This document shows, one piece after another, positions 14,355-18,358 of a stretch of DNA of 18,358 nt. Positions within the stretch are counted from its first letter, which is position 1, and each line of letters starts with the position of its first letter. Position numbers and translations under genes: made by a program. The DNA lies in NCBI GenBank assembly GCA_934277845.1, contig CAKQVV010000024.1:1-18358 (forward strand). The letters run 5' to 3'. This stretch comes from an uncultured Clostridia bacterium (GTDB lineage Bacteria; Bacillota; Clostridia; Christensenellales; Pumilibacteraceae). Under the pieces are notes generated by a model. That model worked only from the letters and a program-made list of their open reading frames with translations, searched no databases and was not told the origin of the DNA.

Positions 14355-16544
14355 TTACAGTCCCAGCACGAAAATTTCTGAAATCGCGACGGGCGCGTCG
14401 TGCTTCAGCGTTATACGGATTTCCTTTACTTTCAGTTCGGCAAACTCTGCGATCGCCGCGCCGCCCGGGCGCATGAACTCCGCGTCCTCTTCTTCGGTGT
14501 TTATATATCTGTCGGCGTCGAACTTGAGGTTTTCGATGAGCGCGGTTATTTTCTTTTCCTTGCCGTCGATCGTCTTTAACGCGTCGAACTCGATCTTGTC
14601 GATATTCCCGAAGTGCTTCTGGTAGTCGTACGAATTGTAAATCATGATCGCGCGGATCGTGCGGTAATCGTCGAAACCGAGCGTGATCGTGGTCGTCTTT
14701 TTCTTGCATTCGAATTCGTTTATAAAATTATCCCACGAGAAAAAGCGGATAATCCCGTCGTTGAGCGCGGCGGTATCGGCGTTCTTTTCGTTGGTCTTTA
14801 TCGTCGCTTCGCCCGCTATGTTTTTGTACTGCGCGTCCGGTCCGGCTTTGGGCTGGAGCGAGTATGTCGGTCCGTTGCAATGCATGATTTCCCTGCCGCT
14901 CCCGTTCTTCGTCCACACTATGGGATCGAAACAACTGCCGCGAACGCCCGTTCCCGCAAGGCGATTATAATGCGAATGGTAGATTATATAGAGATTACCG
15001 TCGTACTCGCAAAGACTGTGATGCCCCGGTCCGCCGATATGATCCCATTGCGGCTCCGAGCCTATGACCTTGCCGCCCTCGTCCGTCGAAAGTTTGCGGA
15101 ACGGTCCCATCGGATTGTCCGCGACGGCTTGGATGACGGCGTAGTTCTTGGAAGTATAACTGTTTACCGACATCGTGAGATAGTACGTGCCGTTGCGGTA
15201 ATAGAGGAACGGTCCTTCGTTTACGCCGCCCTCGACCAGGTCGGTCTTGTTGTCCGTACTCATGTCGTCCGTCGTATAGTACCCAACGCGCGTAAGGCGA
15301 GTCAGCGTTTCCCATTTCGGCTCGTCCGTCCAGTTCTCGCCCGCTTCCATACCGATTATATAGTTGCCGTTGTCTGCGTACACCGCGGCGTAGAGGTACT
15401 TTTTACCGCTTACGGGATCGAGATACGGATGTACGTCGATGAGCGTAAGCGCCTGACTTTCGGACAACGTAATCTGACCTTTAGCCGCTTTCGCTTCCTC
15501 GGCTTGACGGTCGGTGCCTTTCGTCACGTCCTTCCAGTACGCGGACTTGCGGTTAAGAAGGTATTCGTATATGTCCTCCGGTCCAACAAACGGATCGCCC
15601 GCTGTCAGCGTGCGCTTGCTTTCGTCATAGCCATCCGTGCCCGGTACGTTTACGTACTGCACGAACGGACCGCGCGGGCTGTCGGCTACCGCGACGTAAA
15701 GCGCGTACGAAAAATTCTGCGGCATGACTTTGAGATAAGCCGCTTTGACATAGATCGCCGTGAACAGCAGTTCTTTATAGTTGGACTGTATCGCGGCAGA
15801 AGTGTCCGCGAGCGCTTCGTGGTCGGCATTTTCCCACAGCAGTCTGAAGTTGTAGACGTTCACGATATAGTCGAAGACTTCTCTCACCCGCGCCGACTCG
15901 TAAGTCTTACCGTTCGCTTGTTCCGCGCCCGGCTCGACCGTTTCCAGAAACGCTTTCTCACGCTCGATTACGTCCATAAGAATCGGGAGCGATTCGGCTT
16001 GGCTTTTGCCCTTTACCAGCGCTTCGACGGAAGCCGCCACGCGATTCCACTCGGCGCGATCGGCGTGAGTATACAACACCACGCGGTAGCGGTTATAAGT
16101 GTCGGTATTGTTCGCCGCGCTGCCGAAAAGGTAATACTTCTTCGCGGTTTTGTCGTAGATGACTTCCGGCGCCCACAATCGCTCTCCCAGCCACGAATCC
16201 TCGGTCGGCTCGAAAATCGGGCAGACGTATTCCCACGTTTTCATGTCGCGGCTGCGATAGCAAACGTTGCCGTGACCGCCGTACAGACTCGATGTCGGGT
16301 ACATGTAAAACCAGCCGTAGTCAGGATCGGACTCGTCGTCTATGTAGATGCAGGTCGGATCGGCGCACTCGGCGGGCATGTCGTTGAGATAGAACAAATT
16401 CTCGTTATAACCGCGCTCGGGATCGGTTTCGTCGTAGTATTTCAGCCTATAAGTTTCTTTGCCGCAACCGGCGAGCATAGCGAAACTCATGACCGCCGCG
16501 ACGATCGCCGCAAGTAATTTTGCCGTAAACTTCTTTTTTCTCAT
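14355..16544 (-). CDS. GH43-like lipoprotein glycosidase with discoidin-like C-terminal domain
   Basis: This 729-residue surface enzyme probably attacks arabinan, xylan or a related pentose-bearing glycan. The lipobox LAGC (Cys27) is canonical. A five-bladed GH43-type propeller follows: candidate base Asp62 in ADPTCIY, ERLWAPEVIYD (121-131), pKa-modulator Asp370 in LIDVHPYLD, candidate acid Glu443 in NEGPFLYYRNGTYYL, and GGPGHHS at 504-510. A helix-rich stretch of about 115 residues (160-276) interrupts an early blade, and a shorter one sits at 320-365. Residues 580-729 look like an F5/8 type C (discoidin) domain. I start at 16544 because GGAGG lies seven bases before that ATG and the signal peptide begins there; 16598 would add 18 residues before it. 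It opens the structural part of the operon after the ROK gene. Confidence 0.87.
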   Translation of the reverse strand: MRKKKFTAKLLAAIVAAVMSFAMLAGCGKETYRLKYYDETDPERGYNENLFYLNDMPAECADPTCIYIDDESDPDYGWFYMYPTSSLYGGHGNVCYRSRDMKTWEYVCPIFEPTEDSWLGERLWAPEVIYDKTAKKYYLFGSAANNTDTYNRYRVVLYTHADRAEWNRVAASVEALVKGKSQAESLPILMDVIEREKAFLETVEPGAEQANGKTYESARVREVFDYIVNVYNFRLLWENADHEALADTSAAIQSNYKELLFTAIYVKAAYLKVMPQNFSYALYVAVADSPRGPFVQYVNVPGTDGYDESKRTLTAGDPFVGPEDIYEYLLNRKSAYWKDVTKGTDRQAEEAKAAKGQITLSESQALTLIDVHPYLDPVSGKKYLYAAVYADNGNYIIGMEAGENWTDEPKWETLTRLTRVGYYTTDDMSTDNKTDLVEGGVNEGPFLYYRNGTYYLTMSVNSYTSKNYAVIQAVADNPMGPFRKLSTDEGGKVIGSEPQWDHIGGPGHHSLCEYDGNLYIIYHSHYNRLAGTGVRGSCFDPIVWTKNGSGREIMHCNGPTYSLQPKAGPDAQYKNIAGEATIKTNEKNADTAALNDGIIRFFSWDNFINEFECKKKTTTITLGFDDYRTIRAIMIYNSYDYQKHFGNIDKIEFDALKTIDGKEKKITALIENLKFDADRYINTEEEDAEFMRPGGAAIAEFAELKVKEIRITLKHDAPVAISEIFVLGL

Positions 16545-16567
16545 TATTGCCTCCGTATCCTGTAAAT

Positions 16568-16595
16568 AGTATATCGTCAACGCGGTTTCAGTCGG
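16568..16595 (-). promoter_or_regulatory. Possible secondary promoter before the GH43 gene
   Basis: In the 69-base gap between the ROK stop and the GH43 ATG, the minus strand reads CCGACT (16590-16595, only three of six) and TATACT (16568-16573, five of six) at 16 bases. It could boost the glycan genes independently of the ROK promoter, but the -35 is poor. Confidence 0.3.
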
Positions 16596-16613
16596 CATCG
16601 CTGCCGCCGCGGA

Positions 16614-17819
16614 CTATTCTTCCTCCGAGTCGCGAGCCGAAACGTGCGCCGTGCGTTCCTCGGCGAATTTCTCTATTATTTCGTCGCGAGCCGCTTCAAA
16701 CGCGCCTATGAACGTAGCGTTGCCGCCCAAAGCCGATACTTCTATGCGCGTGGCGTAACCGTAACCATGCACGACTTTGCGGATAGTTTCTATATACTCT
16801 TCGCCGAAACCGGTCATAGGTCCTGAGAGAACTATCGCGTCGAAATCCATGAACTCGATCATGTTTTTGATCAGCAGCCCCGTATTCGCAGCGACTTCGG
16901 ATACTTTGCGGACGGTGAGCGCGTCACCGCCGCGGTACGCTTTCAGTATCTCTTCAAACTCGAAATCGCCGACGAGTACCGACGGTTCGCCCGCGCCTGT
17001 CGCCGCCCGAAGCGCGCGTTTCAGTCCGCCGCAATCGAGATAATCCTCTACTCTGCGCGTGTCGGCCGAGCGGATAAGCGTGTTTTGCCCGATCTCGCCC
17101 GCAATGCCGTGCGCGCCGAGGTAAAGTTTGTCGCCGATCAGCATCGCGCTCGCCACGCCGTTGCCGATCTGCATGTAACAGCACGAGGTTTCGTTGCCCG
17201 TGATCGATCCTGCTTGACGCTCGGCGAGAATCGCGAACTGCAAGTCGTTGCGGAGAATTATTTCGGTGCCGAAACGCTTTTTATAGTATTCGTAAATATT
17301 GACGTTGCAATCGCGGAATACTCCGGACAAGATTTTGCCGTGAGTGTTCGCGTCCACTCTGCCCAGAAACGATATCGCGATCGCCGCTACCGGTCCTCGG
17401 TCGCGGTGACGGTCGAGCATTTCTTCCACGCGGTCGGTAAGCGCGTACACGTCCTCGTCCGTAACGCGATTATTCGTACCGAATCCGAACGAGTCGATCT
17501 CTTCTCCCGCGAAGTCGTACAACGAAACGCGTTCGGCAGCGTAGTTTACCACCGCGATCAGACAATACCGCGGGTTTACGCCGTACCCGATGGGCGGTCT
17601 GCCCTGACATGCGCGTCCCGCGGCTTCGGGAACTCTCGCGATTATCCCGCCGCTTGCGATGTCGTCCACCAGTTTTTTCGCTCCGCCGCTCGACAGATTC
17701 AGCGTTTTTCCCACGCCGAAAGTCGAATCCGGCTTTGCGCGGAGCAAATTGATTATAAGTTTGATGTTCTTTTTTCTGATAGAAGCGTGCTTTCTCGCTT
17801 GTTCCGCAGACTTATTCAT
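16614..17819 (-). CDS. ROK-family transcriptional repressor
   Basis: This 401-residue regulator is of the XylR/NagC/Mlc kind: sugar binding should release it from DNA. Residues 11-65 form a winged helix (IRKKNIKLIINLLR, NLSSGGAKKLVDDI), followed by the wing and linker GRPPIGYGVNP (73-83). The ROK fold follows, with LRNDLQFAILAE (Asp192 aligned to the kinase catalytic Asp), QIGNGVASAMLIG (217-229) and GAHGIAGEIGQ (235-245). The family zinc motif CxCGxxGC is absent, and the usual GH after AGE is GQ (Gln245). I start at 17819, where AGAGGA precedes the ATG; a longer frame up to 18029 would contain the promoter. Heading the operon, it probably controls the glycan genes and itself. The inducing sugar is not determinable. 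Confidence 0.9.
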   Translation of the reverse strand: MNKSAEQARKHASIRKKNIKLIINLLRAKPDSTFGVGKTLNLSSGGAKKLVDDIASGGIIARVPEAAGRACQGRPPIGYGVNPRYCLIAVVNYAAERVSLYDFAGEEIDSFGFGTNNRVTDEDVYALTDRVEEMLDRHRDRGPVAAIAISFLGRVDANTHGKILSGVFRDCNVNIYEYYKKRFGTEIILRNDLQFAILAERQAGSITGNETSCCYMQIGNGVASAMLIGDKLYLGAHGIAGEIGQNTLIRSADTRRVEDYLDCGGLKRALRAATGAGEPSVLVGDFEFEEILKAYRGGDALTVRKVSEVAANTGLLIKNMIEFMDFDAIVLSGPMTGFGEEYIETIRKVVHGYGYATRIEVSALGGNATFIGAFEAARDEIIEKFAEERTAHVSARDSEEE

Positions 17820-17892
17820 CTTTTCGTCCTCTGCTTTTCCGTCCGTTTGCCGCATCCGGCGGTCAAATTCGATCGTATCGTTTTCGTGATTA

Positions 17893-17909
17893 TTTTTACT
17901 AAGTGAAAA
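17893..17909 (-). promoter_or_regulatory. Candidate ROK operator (autoregulatory palindrome)
   Basis: The minus strand reads TTTTCACT-T-AGTAAAAA, an eight-base inverted repeat around one central base with a single mismatch. It starts about 12 bases after the -10 box, in the initially transcribed region, where a bound repressor would block initiation. AT-rich palindromes with ACT/AGT cores are typical of ROK repressor sites. I did not find a second copy at the SGNH promoter. Confidence 0.5.
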
Positions 17910-17921
17910 TATTATATTGAC

Positions 17922-17950
17922 AGTATATCCGCATTCTGTCCGTTTGTCAA
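17922..17950 (-). promoter_or_regulatory. Strong promoter of the ROK-GH43-lipoprotein-GH35 operon
   Basis: On the minus strand, TTGACA (17945-17950, perfect) and TATACT (17922-17927, five of six) are separated by 17 bases. Transcription should begin near 17915, about 95 bases before the ROK ATG. Its position rules out any ROK start upstream of it. It is the only strong promoter seen for the five-gene run down to GH35. Confidence 0.85.
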
Positions 17951-18014
17951 TAGTTTTTTGAAAATTTGTCGGATTAAAATATCGAAATCGATGCGGACGG
18001 CATCGCGCAGAACG

Positions 18015-18041
18015 AAAAAGGCCACCCATGTTAAGGGTGAC
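18015..18041 (-). terminator. Intrinsic terminator, minus strand, upstream of the ROK promoter
   Basis: Read on the minus strand, GTCACCC pairs with GGGTGGC (seven pairs, one G-T wobble; plus-strand 18021-18027 and 18035-18041) over TTAACAT, followed by C and five Ts (18015-18019). It stops minus-strand transcription arriving from the right before the ROK promoter, and would end any minus-strand transcript of the structured region. Confidence 0.75.
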
Positions 18042-18068
18042 TTTCTGCTGTTTTATGCGGGTTGTAAA

Positions 18069-18099
18069 AAGACAATTTCGTTATAGGTAGAATTATAAA
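18069..18099 (+). promoter_or_regulatory. Tentative plus-strand promoter before the structured region
   Basis: AAGACA (18069-18074, four of six) and TATAAA (18094-18099, five of six) are 19 bases apart, a long spacing. Transcription would start near 18106, three bases before the first structured copy begins. The match is weak; the coincidence of position is the main argument. Confidence 0.25.
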
Positions 18100-18108
18100 T
18101 AATACTTT

Positions 18109-18172
18109 AAGCGAGATGGCGGACACGATCGTGCGTGCCCTTTGGAACTAACGCTAACGCGTTGGTTCGCGC
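18109..18172. repeat. Tandem module, copy A
   Basis: Copy A begins AAGCGAGATGGCGG (18109-18122), has a six-pair arm 1 (GG-CACG against CGTG-CC with one bulged A, 18121-18139), then shares 33 of 34 bases with copy B from CCTTTGGAACTAACG to GGTTCGCGC (18139-18172). Its third arm (GCAT/ATGC, 18175-18189) and outer stem are much weaker than those of copy B, so it looks like a decayed or differently folded copy. Confidence 0.6.
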
Positions 18173-18213
18173 GCGCATATTAGCGATGCTATTCTTAATA
18201 TAAGATATTAAGA

Positions 18214-18279
18214 AAGCGAGATAGCGGTTGCCGGCATTTCGGCAACCTTTGGAACTAACGCTAAAGCGTTGGTTCGCGC
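18214..18279. repeat. Tandem module, copy B
   Basis: Copy B begins AAGCGAGATAGCGG (18214-18227), one base different from copy A, and repeats the 34-base core at 18246-18279 with one change, in the four-base loop of arm 2 (TAAA against TAAC). Arm 1 has the same place and pairing but an unrelated sequence. Shared core with replaced but still paired arms suggests selection on shape. Confidence 0.65.
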
Positions 18280-18333
18280 ACTCCTATTTGCATAATTGCA
18301 CATAGGAGTGCGTCCCTCGCTTTCTCCGCCACG

Positions 18334-18358
18334 AAAAAAGGATGACCATCTGTCATCC
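18334..18358 (-). terminator. Intrinsic terminator, minus strand, at window edge
   Basis: GGATGAC (18340-18346) pairs with GTCATCC (18352-18358) over CATCT, and six Ts follow on the minus strand (18334-18339). It ends a minus-strand gene lying beyond the right edge. The stem may extend past the window, and a plus-strand T run there would make it bidirectional. Confidence 0.75.

Larger units (their letters stand above)
18109..18330. ncRNA. Candidate structured RNA or palindromic element: tandem cloverleaf-like modules
   Basis: About 220 bases without an ORF are almost entirely self-complementary. The second half folds as a four-way junction: outer stem GAAAGCGAG/CTCGCTTTC (18212-18220 with 18316-18324), arm 1 GGTTGCCG/CGGCAACC (18226-18247), arm 2 GAACTAACGC/GCGTTGGTTC (18252-18275, one wobble, four-base loop) and arm 3 CGCACTCCTAT/ATAGGAGTGCG (18277-18312). 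GGCGGA (18118-18123) can pair with TCCGCC (18325-18330) and enclose both halves. A ten-pair hairpin (18192-18214) joins the halves and competes with the outer stem. The element lies between two minus-strand terminators. I do not recognise an RNA family, and the transcribed strand is unclear. It may instead be a mobile palindromic repeat. Confidence 0.45.

Noticed and set aside
16545..16598. Longer GH43 protein starting at 16598
   Set aside because: It would put 18 unrelated residues before a standard lipoprotein signal peptide; GGAGG directly precedes the ATG at 16544.
17820..18029. Longer ROK protein starting at 18029
   Set aside because: The extra 70 codons would span the -35 and -10 boxes and the operator. 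They resemble no ROK protein, while the ATG at 17819 has a ribosome site and leads into the winged helix.
18139..18279. CRISPR array from the two 34-base repeats
   Set aside because: Only two copies exist, the spacer is about 73 bases and itself structured, and no cas gene is in the window.
18212..18330. A tRNA gene (cloverleaf ending TTTCTCCGCCA)
   Set aside because: The shape and the CCGCCA end recall tRNA-Ser/Leu, but the outer stem has nine pairs, there is no anticodon loop of seven, no GGTTCRANYCC T-loop in a five-pair arm, and arm lengths are wrong.

Overview
The window looks like chromosomal DNA from an anaerobic Firmicutes/Clostridia-type bacterium with roughly 50-55% GC. The signs are sigma-A promoters with TTGACA/TATAAT-like boxes and 17-base spacers, GGAGG-type ribosome binding sites, lipobox signal peptides, a DUF1858 redox-disulfide protein, and clostridial-type 'GKGNYxGT' Ig-like surface repeats. 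The lineage is inference. I suspect an uncultured gut Clostridia such as a Christensenellales relative, but nothing here fixes it.

Left third (1-4300), housekeeping. A minus-strand operon reads DUF1858 protein, pth (peptidyl-tRNA hydrolase), mfd (transcription-repair coupling factor, N-terminal 347 residues, cut by the window edge), from a consensus promoter at 1860-1888. Divergent from it is a PRC-barrel-like protein (2023-2886, plus) with its own promoter and a perfect palindrome over the -35 region. It converges on murC (2973-4244, minus) with a hairpin terminator between them. The gap 4245-4543 holds no gene but has three inverted repeats, one inside a REP-like element.

Middle and right (4544-17950), a minus-strand glycan-degradation locus. 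In transcription order it encodes a ROK-family repressor, a secreted GH43-like lipoprotein glycosidase with a discoidin-like tail, a 1785-residue lipoprotein with six CBM9/DOMON-like modules around six Ig-like repeats, a 389-residue putative beta-propeller lipoprotein, a cytoplasmic GH35 beta-galactosidase-like enzyme, and, from a separate promoter, an SGNH-family esterase. The likely scheme is: the surface lipoproteins bind and trim a beta-galactoside- and pentose-containing, probably acylated, plant polysaccharide; cytoplasmic GH35 and SGNH enzymes finish the oligosaccharides; the ROK protein senses a sugar and represses through a palindrome just after the -10 box of its promoter. No transporter lies in the window. 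The substrate is inferred.

Right end (18010-18358). No protein gene is visible. Two minus-strand intrinsic terminators flank about 220 bases of highly structured DNA made of two diverged tandem copies of one module. The second copy folds on paper into a compact four-way cloverleaf. This is the best candidate for an undescribed element (structured RNA or mobile palindromic repeat). I recognise no known RNA family in it.
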